Shown: positions 6,296 through 14,868, numbered from the stretch's first letter. The stretch is 64,000 nucleotides of DNA from Sphingobacteriales bacterium (GCA_004144185.1 SEFP01000002.1:310001-374000); one strand, 5' to 3'. Numbers and translations are program-made. The notes: generated from the sequence alone by a model not told the origin.

Positions 6296-8866
6296 ATGTT
6301 GAATCTCAATCCGACCTCGGTGTCCTTTACTCTGGACAACGGGCAAGAGGTAACTCTGGAAACCGGCAAGCTGGCCCGCCAGGCCGATGGTGCCGTAATG
6401 CTGCGCTGTGGCAACTGCATGATTCTGGCTACCGTCGTCGCTTCTAAAGAGCCCCGCCCGGGTCAGTCGTTTTTTCCTCTTACAGTAGACTATCAGGAGA
6501 AGTTTGCCGCTGCCGGTCGTATACCGGGCAACTTCTTCAAGCGCGAAGGCCGCCTCTCTGATTACGAAGTATTGATCTCCCGCCTCATCGACCGCCCACT
6601 GCGTCCGTTGTTTCCGGAAGGTTATTACTGCGATGTGCAGATCATTATTACCCTTGTTTCATCCGATCCGGAAGTGATGCCGGATGCACTGGCCGGTCTG
6701 GCGGCTTCTGCGGCCCTGGCCGTGAGCGATGTGCCGATCAGCGATATTATTTCTGAAACGCGTGTTGCCCGTATCGATGGTCAGTTTGTCGTGAATCCGA
6801 CCCGCACCGAGCTGGCCAAAGCGGATATGGATTTCATTATTGCTGCCACCGAAGAAAACATCATGATGGTGGAAGGCGAAGCAACCGAATGCTCCGAAGA
6901 TGACACCATTCGTGTGATCGAAATTGCGCACGAAGCGATTAAAAAGCAGATTGCCGCTCAAAAAGAACTGCGCGAGAAAGTAGGTTCGCCTGCCAAGCGC
7001 GTGATTGAGCCGGCTACGATCAACGAAGATCTGAAAGCCCGCGTGAAGGAATTTGCCGGTGCCCGCATGAAGGAAATCTCTGCGTCCGGAATTGCCAAGC
7101 ATGAGCGTAGCACTGCCTTCCGGGGCCTGCACGAAGAACTGAAAGCCCACCTGATGGATGGTCTGGAAGAAGGTGTGGTGCTGGACGGTGAAACCTGGGG
7201 TGCTGCCAAAGAATATTTTGAAGACCTGCAGTACCATACCGTTCGTAACATGATTCTGGATGATGGTCGCCGTCTGGATGGCCGTCGCCTCGACGAAGTG
7301 CGCGGACTGGCTATGGAAACCGGTTATCTGCCTGGCCCGCACGGCTCGGCGCTCTTTACCCGTGGCGAAACCCAGTCGCTGACAACCGTTACCCTCGGCA
7401 CTGACTCTGACGAAGTGCTGCTGGAAACAGCTGGTACCTCCGACTACCAGAAATTTTTCCTGCATTATAACTTCCCGCCGTTCTCGACTGGTGAAACCAA
7501 GCCACAACGGGGCCCGGGTCGCCGCGAAGTCGGTCACGGGAATCTGGCGAAGCGCTCTCTGGAGCAGATGATGCCGGATCCTAAAACCTATCCGTACACC
7601 GTACGCGTGGTCAGCGATATCCTCGAGTCCAATGGCTCTTCGTCGATGGCTACCGTTTGTGCCGGTTCACTGGCGATGATGGATGCCGGTGTGCCGTTCC
7701 CAAAACACGTTTCCGGAGTCGCGATGGGTCTGATTTCCCGCGCTGAAGACGGCAAATGGGCGGTACTGACCGACATTCTGGGTGATGAAGATCACCTGGG
7801 TGATATGGACTTTAAAGTGACCGGTACGCGGGACGGTATCTGCGGTATCCAGATGGATATCAAAGTAGATGGCCTGTCTATGGACGTGATGCGTTCGGCA
7901 CTGGCGCAGGCCCGTGAAGGTCGTCTGCACATCCTCGACGCCATGTATGCCGCGATTCCGGAACATGCGAAAGAACTGAAGCCGCATACCCCACGCGTAG
8001 AGCAGATCGTGATTGATTCCGAGTACATCGGTGCAATCATCGGACCGGGTGGTAAGGTGATTCAGGAAATTCAACGGGAAACCAATACCAAAATTTCTGT
8101 TGAAGAAGCTGATCAAAAAGGCTATGTGAAAATCTTTGCGTCCGATAAGGGCAGCATCGACAAAGCGATGACCTGGATCAAAGGCATCGTAGCCGTTCCG
8201 GAAGTCGGAACCGATTACGAAGGCACGGTCAAAGGCATTCAGCCATTTGGCGCGTTTGTAGAATTTATGCCGGGTAAACAAGGTTTACTGCACATCTCGG
8301 AAGTAAGCTGGAACCGCCTCGACAGCCTCGAAGGCGTTCTGAAAGAAGGCGATAAGGTGAAGATCCGCCTGGTGGGTACTGATCCGAAGAGCGGTAAACT
8401 TCGTCTGAGCAAGAAGGTGCTGGAACCAAAGCCGGAAGGCTATGTAGAGCGCGAAGATCGCGGTCCACGCGAAGACCGTGGTCCACGTCCGGAACGCCCA
8501 CGTGGTGAAGGCCGTGAGCGCCGCAGTGAAGACCGTGGCCCACGCCCGGAGCGCCGTGAAGGAGGTCCGCGTGAAGACCGTGCCCCACGTGAAGATCGCG
8601 GTCCACGCCCGGAGCGCCGTGAAGGGGGTCCGCGTGAAGATCGTGCCCCACGCGAAGACCGTGCACCCCGTCCGGAGCATCCGGCCAGCGCAGAAGCCAA
8701 TCAAGAGTGGAACCCGGCGGCTCCAACGCCACCGGCGGATGCAACGCCGAATCAGGGTCCGGAGCCGACGCCTTCACAAGCCCAGACGGCTATGAATGAA
8801 GACTGGAGCCCGGCGACCCCGCCGACGCCACCAGTAGCAGATGATGACGATGATCTGAAACTGTGA
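6296..8866 (+). CDS. pnp: Polyribonucleotide nucleotidyltransferase (PNPase)
   Basis: PNPase is a phosphorolytic 3'-5' exoribonuclease and a component of RNA decay complexes. It carries two RNase PH-like domains (about residues 10-225 and 325-545) joined by a helical domain. A KH domain follows around IGAIIGPGGKVIQEIQ (about 580), and an S1 domain around GIQPFGAFVEFMPGKQGLLH (about 645). The 856-residue length exceeds the usual about 700-residue form because of a C-terminal tail (about 720-856) of repeated E-D-R-G-P-R/P-E-R units and a Pro/Asp-rich end. Similar basic tails in other exonucleases bind RNA or partner proteins; that role here is inferred. Confidence 0.97.
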   Translation: MLNLNPTSVSFTLDNGQEVTLETGKLARQADGAVMLRCGNCMILATVVASKEPRPGQSFFPLTVDYQEKFAAAGRIPGNFFKREGRLSDYEVLISRLIDRPLRPLFPEGYYCDVQIIITLVSSDPEVMPDALAGLAASAALAVSDVPISDIISETRVARIDGQFVVNPTRTELAKADMDFIIAATEENIMMVEGEATECSEDDTIRVIEIAHEAIKKQIAAQKELREKVGSPAKRVIEPATINEDLKARVKEFAGARMKEISASGIAKHERSTAFRGLHEELKAHLMDGLEEGVVLDGETWGAAKEYFEDLQYHTVRNMILDDGRRLDGRRLDEVRGLAMETGYLPGPHGSALFTRGETQSLTTVTLGTDSDEVLLETAGTSDYQKFFLHYNFPPFSTGETKPQRGPGRREVGHGNLAKRSLEQMMPDPKTYPYTVRVVSDILESNGSSSMATVCAGSLAMMDAGVPFPKHVSGVAMGLISRAEDGKWAVLTDILGDEDHLGDMDFKVTGTRDGICGIQMDIKVDGLSMDVMRSALAQAREGRLHILDAMYAAIPEHAKELKPHTPRVEQIVIDSEYIGAIIGPGGKVIQEIQRETNTKISVEEADQKGYVKIFASDKGSIDKAMTWIKGIVAVPEVGTDYEGTVKGIQPFGAFVEFMPGKQGLLHISEVSWNRLDSLEGVLKEGDKVKIRLVGTDPKSGKLRLSKKVLEPKPEGYVEREDRGPREDRGPRPERPRGEGRERRSEDRGPRPERREGGPREDRAPREDRGPRPERREGGPREDRAPREDRAPRPEHPASAEANQEWNPAAPTPPADATPNQGPEPTPSQAQTAMNEDWSPATPPTPPVADDDDDLKL
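8450..8685 (+). repeat. Arg/Gly/Pro/Glu-rich codon repeat in the pnp tail
   Basis: Near-tandem units encode variants of REDRGP and RPERREGGP. Blocks of about 60 bases recur, for example around 8528-8590 and 8592-8650. The reading frame is kept throughout, so this is a coding repeat and not a CRISPR. Its length may vary between strains. Confidence 0.8.
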
Positions 8867-8894
8867 TGCGGATCCGGTTTTCCGGAAACTTTTA

Positions 8895-8929
8895 AAAAAG
8901 CCCCGATAGTTGAACTATCGGGGCTTTTT
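8895..8929 (+). terminator. Strong terminator after pnp
   Basis: A stem of 16 base pairs (AAAAAGCCCCGATAGT against its complement), a 3-base loop and a T-run, 28 bases after the pnp stop. The flanking A-run could let it work in both directions. Confidence 0.92.
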
Positions 8930-9027
8930 GGTAATTGCTGTCACTCAAGATCATTGAAGGGAATTCAATACCTGAGTCCTGTGCGGAAGGCCGTATTATT
9001 GTAGCGTTCCATTATTCTACCGTCCAG

Positions 9028-9756
9028 ATGATTTTAAGAGGTGCCCTACTGTTGGTATTGTTTGGAATCGGGTTTTACCATTATTCGGATAACATTCCGT
9101 ATTACATCAATGACACACAGGCCACAACACTGAATCGCGATGCTTCCGACATACCACCAGCTACTCCTTATCAAAAAAGGAATACACATCAGAACCATAA
9201 AATATATCTGATGGATTGGAGTTCCGGAATCATCGTTTTTTCCAGCACCCTTCTGCTTCTGGTACTTCTCACCAGAATTAAGTCCATCCGGGATTTAGGG
9301 AAGTTCACCACACTCTCCAGAAACGCAACCATCACATCTGCCAACATCGTTTGGCTGCTGATGATTCCGGGCACCTATTTCTATTATAGACATCGGGCGA
9401 TCCGAGGAGATTATCCACCTTGGGCAGATACTATCATGATTCCCATATTCAGTCAGTCGATCACATATCTGGTGCTGATGATTCCATTGAATATCTTTCT
9501 GAATCTGATGACTAGGAATGCCCCCTTTCCGGTGAAGCTTTTCAACAGACCCACCCGGTACGATCGGATAGCTATCCTATGGGAACTATTTTTCGGATTC
9601 TTATTGGCGATTAACCTGTTCCTAATCTTCGAATGTGTACGGGATGGAGATCACGCTAGTATCCCGATAACGATGTTCTTCACATTCATCTTCCTGAGTT
9701 TACGGGCAGGCCGAATGGCCCTTTTAAACACACGTGAACAACCTTCTTTTCACTGA
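9028..9756 (+). CDS. Unknown multi-pass membrane protein
   Basis: I do not recognise this family. From ATG 9028 it would be 242 residues (a TTG at 8935 would add 31). About six hydrophobic segments are visible, for example ILRGALLLVLFGIGFYH near the start, GIIVFSSTLLLLVLL, NIVWLLMIPGTYFYY, YLVLMIPLNIFLNLM and LFFGFLLAINLFLIF. A polar loop rich in Asn and Thr lies between the first two. It follows the strong pnp terminator and begins a stretch of small accessory genes. Codon use looks more A/T-rich than in pnp, which would fit later acquisition. Confidence 0.6.
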   Translation: MILRGALLLVLFGIGFYHYSDNIPYYINDTQATTLNRDASDIPPATPYQKRNTHQNHKIYLMDWSSGIIVFSSTLLLLVLLTRIKSIRDLGKFTTLSRNATITSANIVWLLMIPGTYFYYRHRAIRGDYPPWADTIMIPIFSQSITYLVLMIPLNIFLNLMTRNAPFPVKLFNRPTRYDRIAILWELFFGFLLAINLFLIFECVRDGDHASIPITMFFTFIFLSLRAGRMALLNTREQPSFH

Positions 9757-9772
9757 TTTTTTTATTTCCTCT

Positions 9773-9838
9773 ATTTTCTTCACCTCCCCACTCGGGTTCC
9801 GGAACTGGCTCAGCCAGCACCATAGCAATCAAGTATAA
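9773..9838 (+). pseudogene. Remnant of the N-terminus of a YdeI/OmdA-like gene
   Basis: Twenty-one codons ending in TAA read IFFTSPLGFRNWLSQHHSNQ and one more residue. They align without gaps to residues 4-21 of the intact YdeI-like protein encoded at 10969 (IFFASPLEFRNWLNQHH). No start codon precedes them and nothing homologous follows. The similarity is in protein and DNA, with differences mainly at wobble positions. This looks like the debris of a duplicated or replaced paralogue. Confidence 0.6.
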
Positions 9839-9857
9839 ATGCATTGAGATTTGAAAA

Positions 9858-10439
9858 ATGGTTACACAAAAAGACCTTTCCTTGCTTGCAGGCCACTTGT
9901 TTTGGATCAACCCGAATGAGCAGGTTCTATGGGTCGGACAACCTAACAAAAGTGCTTATGTAGCCAATGAATTCTGGGAATTATCAAGAGGTCTACTGTT
10001 TATTGGAGGTGCAATTGGTTTCATTATGTTGATTGGTAGTATTCTCAAAAAAGAGATCCTGTGGTTTGAAACCGGCTTTTTCTTTAGTATTGTGCTAGTA
10101 ATGGGCGTGTATTCCGTTGTAAAGCGGCTCATTGAACGTAGAGCTACGGTTTATGTACTTACCGACAGCAGAGTCCTTATTTTTAAACGGTTCACTCAGT
10201 CTGACGTGATCTTTCTGGAAATTTCCGGTCTTGTTTCGCAGGAGCTGCAACGAACTTTTATTGACCGGAACTATTCTACCGGGACGTTGGCTTTCCACTC
10301 TGGAATCATCGATGACACAGATGATAAACCTAAAAAAGTATACGACTCCTTTCATTCTATTGATAAACCCAATGAAATCCTCAATTTGGTAGCGGAAGTC
10401 CAACGTTGTCTCTCCCAGCATAATCTTGATTCGGATTAA
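9858..10439 (+). CDS. Membrane-anchored PH-domain-like protein
   Basis: 193-residue protein with two membrane segments (about residues 43-63 and 69-89), followed by a domain that begins RRATVYVLTDSRVLIFKR. The pattern YxLTxxRxxIF is typical of the bacterial pleckstrin-homology domains formerly called DUF304. The N-terminal part NPNEQVLWVGQP is also typical of this group, which usually opens with a short 'EEVLWxGxP' segment. The substrate and role are unknown. It sits between a remnant of a YdeI-like gene and an SRPBCC gene, with no obvious operon partner. Confidence 0.65.
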   Translation: MVTQKDLSLLAGHLFWINPNEQVLWVGQPNKSAYVANEFWELSRGLLFIGGAIGFIMLIGSILKKEILWFETGFFFSIVLVMGVYSVVKRLIERRATVYVLTDSRVLIFKRFTQSDVIFLEISGLVSQELQRTFIDRNYSTGTLAFHSGIIDDTDDKPKKVYDSFHSIDKPNEILNLVAEVQRCLSQHNLDSD

Positions 10440-10489
10440 TTCATTCCAGGCTCCCCATTTTTTCGCTTCTCCACTTAAAAGTTCCCTCT

Positions 10490-10942
10490 ATGTCCACCAA
10501 TTCCGTTTCCCTGCACCGCATCCTCAAAACGAGTCCCGAAAAAGTATTCCGCGCATTTACAGAAGCCAACGCTATGGCTTCGTGGCTACCGCCGTATGGC
10601 TTTGTCTGCGTTGTTCATGAGATGGACGCTCGCGTCGGTGGCGGCTATAAGGCGTCGTTTACCAACTTCTCCACCGGCAGCAGCCAGTCCTTTGGGGGGA
10701 CTTTTCTGGAGGTTGAGTCCGGCGCGCGGCTGAAATACACCGACTCTTTTGACGCTCCTAATCTGCCGGGCCAGATAACGACAACCGTCTTGTTCCGGAA
10801 AGTGCGGGTAGGCACCGAGTTGATTATTACGCAGGAAGGCATTCCGGCAGCTATTCCGGCAGAGATGTGTTACCTCGGCTGGCAGGAATCGCTGGAAAAG
10901 CTGGCGGGGTTGGTAGAGCCTACTATTCCGGACATGGCATAA
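10490..10942 (+). CDS. SRPBCC/AHSA1-domain protein
   Basis: 150-residue START-like (SRPBCC) protein of the activator-of-Hsp90 AHSA1 type. It opens with the family pattern HRILKTSPEKVFRAFTEANAMASWLPP (about residues 9-35), continues with GGGYKASF and GGTFLEVESGARLKYT, and ends with GWQESLEKLAGLVE (about 128-141). Such proteins enclose a hydrophobic cavity and bind small ligands; the ligand here is not predictable. The YdeI-like gene starts 26 bases downstream, so the two may be co-transcribed, a frequent pairing in Bacteroidota. Confidence 0.85.
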   Translation: MSTNSVSLHRILKTSPEKVFRAFTEANAMASWLPPYGFVCVVHEMDARVGGGYKASFTNFSTGSSQSFGGTFLEVESGARLKYTDSFDAPNLPGQITTTVLFRKVRVGTELIITQEGIPAAIPAEMCYLGWQESLEKLAGLVEPTIPDMA

Positions 10943-10968
10943 AGCATTCTTTTTTTCCGCTTTCTAAA

Positions 10969-11547
10969 ATGGCTCCCATCTTTTTTGCTTCTCCGCTTGA
11001 GTTCCGGAACTGGCTGAACCAGCACCATGCTACCGAATCAGAACTGCTGGTTGGCTTTTATAAAGTCGGCAGTAAAAAGCCTACCCTGACCTGGTCAGAA
11101 TCAGTCGACGAAGCGTTGTGCTTTGGATGGATCGACGGGGTGCGAACGTCAATAGATGCGGACCGGTACCAGATCCGGTTTACGCCCCGGAAAAAAGGCA
11201 GTATCTGGAGTCGGGTCAATATCCGGAAAGTAGCGCTGCTCACAGAACAGGGTCGTATGCAGCCGGCAGGAACAGCCGCTTTTGAAGCGCGACAGGACGC
11301 GAAATCAGAAGTGTATGCGTTTGAGCAGGAAACCGTCACGCTGACTCCGGAACAGGAAATGCAGTTTGCGGCTCATGAAGCGGCCTGGACGTATTTCAAC
11401 GCACTGGCGCCTTCATACCGGAAAACGGCCATTCACTGGGTGACGACTGCCAAACAGGAAGCCACCCGACACAAACGATTGCTTCAAATTATTGCCGACA
11501 GCGAAAACGGAATCAACCGCTGGAAGGATACGAAGTACAAAAAGTAG
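10969..11547 (+). CDS. YdeI/OmpD-associated family protein
   Basis: 192-residue protein of the YdeI/OmdA family. The diagnostic motifs are ESVDEALCFGWIDGVRTSIDADRY (about residues 45-68), RFTPRKKGSIWSRVNIRKV and the C-terminal ALAPSYRKTAIHWVTTAKQEATRHKRL. The biochemical function of the family is not settled, despite links to cationic-peptide resistance in enterobacteria. I start at ATG 10969 because homologues open close to FFASPLEFRNWL. The N-terminal part is echoed by a remnant at 9773-9838. Confidence 0.85.
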   Translation: MAPIFFASPLEFRNWLNQHHATESELLVGFYKVGSKKPTLTWSESVDEALCFGWIDGVRTSIDADRYQIRFTPRKKGSIWSRVNIRKVALLTEQGRMQPAGTAAFEARQDAKSEVYAFEQETVTLTPEQEMQFAAHEAAWTYFNALAPSYRKTAIHWVTTAKQEATRHKRLLQIIADSENGINRWKDTKYKK

Positions 11548-11598
11548 TTTTCCGGGAACGGATGTTTTTTAGAACCTTTACCCATTCTTTTTTCTATT

Positions 11599-11952
11599 AT
11601 GGCCGCCTTTGTATCTCAACACGAACACGACTCGCAGATCTCGGTGTACTTTAATATTGAAGCACCGGACGTACTGGCTGTAGGCCAACAGATGGAAGCG
11701 ATTGCACCACAGGCGTACATGAACGGCTATAACTGGGACGCTTTTCTGACTCATTATTTACGGACGCAACACCCGTCTTTGCTTTCCGGCCTCGAAACGG
11801 ATTCTGAAGCTGGTACGTATGTAGCGCTTTATAAGAAAACAAACGCTCTTAAAGCGGCTCAGCTGGTGGAAATCATCCAAGACCTGATCAGCCAACCCGA
11901 TAAAATCTACGTTTTTTTGGAAGCGGAGGCAAACGATATCGAGTGGGATTAA
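11599..11952 (+). CDS. Imm51-type immunity protein
   Basis: 117-residue acidic protein resembling the immunity-51 family. The pattern GYNWDAFLTHYL (about residues 49-60), the central LETDSEAGTYVALY (about 72-85) and the acidic end EANDIEWD match the layout G-Y-W-(D/E)...D-(S/P)-E-A-G...F/W-D of that family. Imm51 proteins are predicted to neutralise polymorphic toxins. No toxin gene is seen nearby, so this would be an orphan immunity gene or one taken up for protection. The assignment is from recalled motif pattern only. Confidence 0.65.
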   Translation: MAAFVSQHEHDSQISVYFNIEAPDVLAVGQQMEAIAPQAYMNGYNWDAFLTHYLRTQHPSLLSGLETDSEAGTYVALYKKTNALKAAQLVEIIQDLISQPDKIYVFLEAEANDIEWD

Positions 11953-12043
11953 TTTCTGTCCACAAAGTCGCAAATACCTATGAAATGCGTTTTCCGGAAA
12001 GGAGAAAGAAGCTAATTTCAGCATCTTTAAGACACTATAATAG

Positions 12044-12580
12044 ATGGGGTTTGGATTTGGATTGTTTGTAGTCTTCATTCTGCTCCCATTTACAGGGCTT
12101 CTTCTGATACTCTGGCTTGCTACCCGAAGAAAATTCTTTGGTCAGATCGTTGGATCACTGTGGTTGGCTGTAATTGGATTGATTGCTCTTTTATACGCCC
12201 TGCACTGGCTAACCGATAAAACGGAATTGGAGCAATCTGACTATTACGGGTCGTACGTTATTGACCGATCCTTCTTTCCAGGCAAACAGGCGGACTGGCA
12301 GTACAATCACTTCCGGTTTGAGATCAAATCCAACGATTCGATCTATTTCTACGTAACCGATCAGGCACAAGTCCGGCAAACGTACCAGGGCGCCATCAGC
12401 ACCACCAGAAATTACATTTCTGCGCGGCTGAAGCTTCAAATGGAACAACCGTCCCACCATATCCTGCAAAGCGACCCGACTACTTATAGAAGCGCCTGGA
12501 GTTTTTACCTGGTTTTCAACTCTCCCCGGTTTAATAGCGTCTATTTTAAGAAAGGAACCTGGAAGCCGATCTCGAATTGA
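12044..12580 (+). CDS. Unknown protein with two membrane segments
   Basis: 178-residue protein that I do not recognise. Two hydrophobic segments (about residues 5-26 and 35-57) are followed by a soluble region of about 115 residues with alternating polar and aromatic residues, such as YGSYVIDRSFFPGKQADWQYNH and SIYFYVTDQAQ, which suggests a small beta-rich domain outside the cytoplasm. No catalytic motif is evident. It is the last gene of the accessory stretch that starts after pnp. Confidence 0.55.
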   Translation: MGFGFGLFVVFILLPFTGLLLILWLATRRKFFGQIVGSLWLAVIGLIALLYALHWLTDKTELEQSDYYGSYVIDRSFFPGKQADWQYNHFRFEIKSNDSIYFYVTDQAQVRQTYQGAISTTRNYISARLKLQMEQPSHHILQSDPTTYRSAWSFYLVFNSPRFNSVYFKKGTWKPISN

Positions 12581-12666
12581 GGATGGCAGGGCATTATTTT
12601 TAAATCCTTCCGGAACAGTTTCGGAAAACGTCTTTTTCCGGAACCTCGTTTTTTCTTTTTTACCTT

Positions 12667-13833
12667 ATGCGTCTGCTATCGACCCTTGCGTTTCTGTCTG
12701 TTTCTTCACCCTTGCTGGCTCAGGACACCTTAGCTCCGGCCAGCCTCCGGTACGATCATCCGGGGATTATCCAGCGCATTTTTATCGGTGGAAACTACCG
12801 AAACACCTGGGAAACGCCGGTACGGGTGCCGTTATTCAATCTCAAATCCACTAACGGTGGGTACACAGTGCGCAAGCTCGGCGGCGGACAGCAAACCAAG
12901 AGCCTGCAGATTGTAACGACCGACGATACCCGCATGGTGATCCGCACGATTGACAAGACCGTTGATAAGGCGATGGAAGCGCAGGGGATCAAAAGCAACT
13001 TCATCAAAAACATCACGCAAAGCATGATTTCGGCGGCACATCCGTATGGTGCACTGGCCGTTCCGCCGATTGCCAACGCGGTGGGCGTGGTGACCGCCGA
13101 TCCGCAGCTGTATTACGTTCCTAAAAACGGCGTACCCGAATATGATACCATTTTTGCTAACCAGATGGTACTGCTGGAACAGAAACAACCGACGTTTGAA
13201 AAAGCTGATAAAACAGAAGACACCGAGAAGCTATACAAGGATCTGGCAAACGGCAAGCCTTTAAAAATAGATCTGACCATGATGTTGCAGGCCCGGCTGA
13301 TCGATATGCTAATCGGCGATTGGGACCGTCATGGCGGGCAGTGGCAATGGGGCTACCGGAAAGGAACCGGTAAAAATGACTCTACCTACGTCTACCCGAT
13401 TCCGGTCGATCATGACCAGGCGTTTTTCCATTCCAATGGCGTGCTGGTATCGCTGGTGCGGCCGTTTACCATGAAGCATCTGGTGGGCTATAAAGGCAAT
13501 ATGCGCCGGATCAAAAAGCTCAACCGTAAGGAATGGGATTTTGACAAGGCTTTTATCGGTCAGCTTCCGGAAGCGCAGTGGGAAAGCGGCATTCGCCGGT
13601 TCCAGCAACAGGTCACTGATAAGGTCTTGCACAGCGCCGTAAACCGGATGCCGGCAGAAGTTGTTGCCAGGCACGGTGACGAACTGTTTCAAAAGCTTCA
13701 GGGCCGCCGCAATACCTTGCTGCGCGATGGAATGCGGTACCATCATTTCCTGGAAAAGCGCCCACTCGCCGAGCTGTACAAAAAAGCAGAGAATGCCCGC
13801 GACGAAAAGGTGCCGGATGCAGGAGCCGAATAA
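12667..13833 (+). CDS. Secreted kinase-fold-like protein (Fam20/HipA-type motifs)
   Basis: 388-residue protein with a cleavable signal peptide ending near LLA-QD (residues 17-20). Three blocks recall the Fam20/HipA/PI3K-like kinase fold. A glycine-rich strand pair KLGGGQQTKS leads to VIRTIDK (Lys at about 97). A catalytic-loop-like motif GDWDRHGGQW has Asp220 and His222, and a metal-binding-like motif PVDHDQAF begins with Asp248. Related domains in Bacteroidota are often part of very large proteins with a phosphoesterase and a BamA-like barrel; this one stands alone. Kinase activity is inference. Confidence 0.6.
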   Translation: MRLLSTLAFLSVSSPLLAQDTLAPASLRYDHPGIIQRIFIGGNYRNTWETPVRVPLFNLKSTNGGYTVRKLGGGQQTKSLQIVTTDDTRMVIRTIDKTVDKAMEAQGIKSNFIKNITQSMISAAHPYGALAVPPIANAVGVVTADPQLYYVPKNGVPEYDTIFANQMVLLEQKQPTFEKADKTEDTEKLYKDLANGKPLKIDLTMMLQARLIDMLIGDWDRHGGQWQWGYRKGTGKNDSTYVYPIPVDHDQAFFHSNGVLVSLVRPFTMKHLVGYKGNMRRIKKLNRKEWDFDKAFIGQLPEAQWESGIRRFQQQVTDKVLHSAVNRMPAEVVARHGDELFQKLQGRRNTLLRDGMRYHHFLEKRPLAELYKKAENARDEKVPDAGAE

Positions 13834-13923
13834 GGCACTCTGAACGACAGCAAACAAAGGTTTTTTGCTGTTCCGGAAGATTTAGCTTCACCACTATCTT
13901 GCAACCTCTTCAATAGCATTTTT

Positions 13924-14868
13924 ATGGCGATTCCATCCGTTGACCTGGCCGATTTCACCAGTGGCGATCCGGCCCGTAAAGCACAGTTTGTACAGCAGTT
14001 AGGGACCGCCTACGAAACGATTGGATTCGTGGCCGTCAAAAACCACGGACTCACGGATGCGCTGACGCAGAGTTTGTATGAGCAGACCGAAGCGTTTTTC
14101 CGTCTTTCCGCCGAACAGAAAAAGCAGTACGAAAAGCCCGAACTGGCCGGACAGCGGGGCTATACCTCCTTTGGCACCGAACATGCCAAAGGCAGCGATG
14201 CACCGGATCTGAAAGAGTTTTTCCAGTTTGGTCAGCGTCCGCAGGGAGCAGATGTCCAGGCAAACGACTATCCGGAAAATGTAGCGGTCGCAGAGCTTCC
14301 GCAATTCAATCAAACTTTTGAACAGGCGTACCGCAGCTTCGAGCAGACGGGCCGGTTACTGTTGCAGGCTATTGCGCTGTATCTCGGTCTGGACGGGCAG
14401 TATTTCGACAGTCGCATCGAGAACGGCAACTCGATTCTGCGCGCCATTCATTATCCGCCGATCACCCAGGAGCCAAAGTCCGCGATCCGTGCCGAGCAGC
14501 ATGAAGACATCAATCTGATTACCCTGCTGATTGGCGCTTCTGCTGACGGACTCCAGATTCTGACCAAACAGGGCGACTGGGTGGGTGTCACGTCGCTGCC
14601 CGATCAGATTGTGGTGAATGTGGGCGATATGCTGCAACGGCTTACCAACAACCGGCTCAAAAGCACCACGCATCGGGTCGTCAACCCGCCCCGTGAAAAA
14701 TGGGGCACCAGCCGGTATTCGATTCCGTTTTTCCTGCATCCCAAAAGCGCTGTGAGCCTGTGCTGCCTGGATAGTTGTGTGGATGAAGCGCACCCAAAAG
14801 CCTACGAAGACGCAACGGCCGGTGAATATCTCGACGAACGCCTGCGTGAGATTGGCCTGAAGAAGTGA
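13924..14868 (+). CDS. Isopenicillin-N-synthase-family 2-oxoglutarate/Fe(II) dioxygenase
   Basis: 314-residue non-haem iron oxygenase. The N-terminal DIOX_N part reads IPSVDLADF and GFVAVKNHGL. The iron facial triad is visible as His and Asp in EQHEDINLITLL (about 193-195) and His in STTHRV (about 250). The 2-oxoglutarate-binding Arg-x-Ser is in SRYSIPFFLHP (about 263). The substrate is unknown; bacterial members act on small molecules or protein side chains. A TATCTTGC element lies 22 bases upstream. Confidence 0.9.
   Translation: MAIPSVDLADFTSGDPARKAQFVQQLGTAYETIGFVAVKNHGLTDALTQSLYEQTEAFFRLSAEQKKQYEKPELAGQRGYTSFGTEHAKGSDAPDLKEFFQFGQRPQGADVQANDYPENVAVAELPQFNQTFEQAYRSFEQTGRLLLQAIALYLGLDGQYFDSRIENGNSILRAIHYPPITQEPKSAIRAEQHEDINLITLLIGASADGLQILTKQGDWVGVTSLPDQIVVNVGDMLQRLTNNRLKSTTHRVVNPPREKWGTSRYSIPFFLHPKSAVSLCCLDSCVDEAHPKAYEDATAGEYLDERLREIGLKK

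Noticed and set aside
6659-7537. 292-codon open frame on the minus strand
   Set aside because: Antisense to the conserved core of pnp, with no start signal or domain.
8265-8777. Open frames and regular repeats at the end of pnp suggesting a CRISPR-like array
   Set aside because: Repeats have no spacer structure, keep the pnp frame and encode a low-complexity tail.
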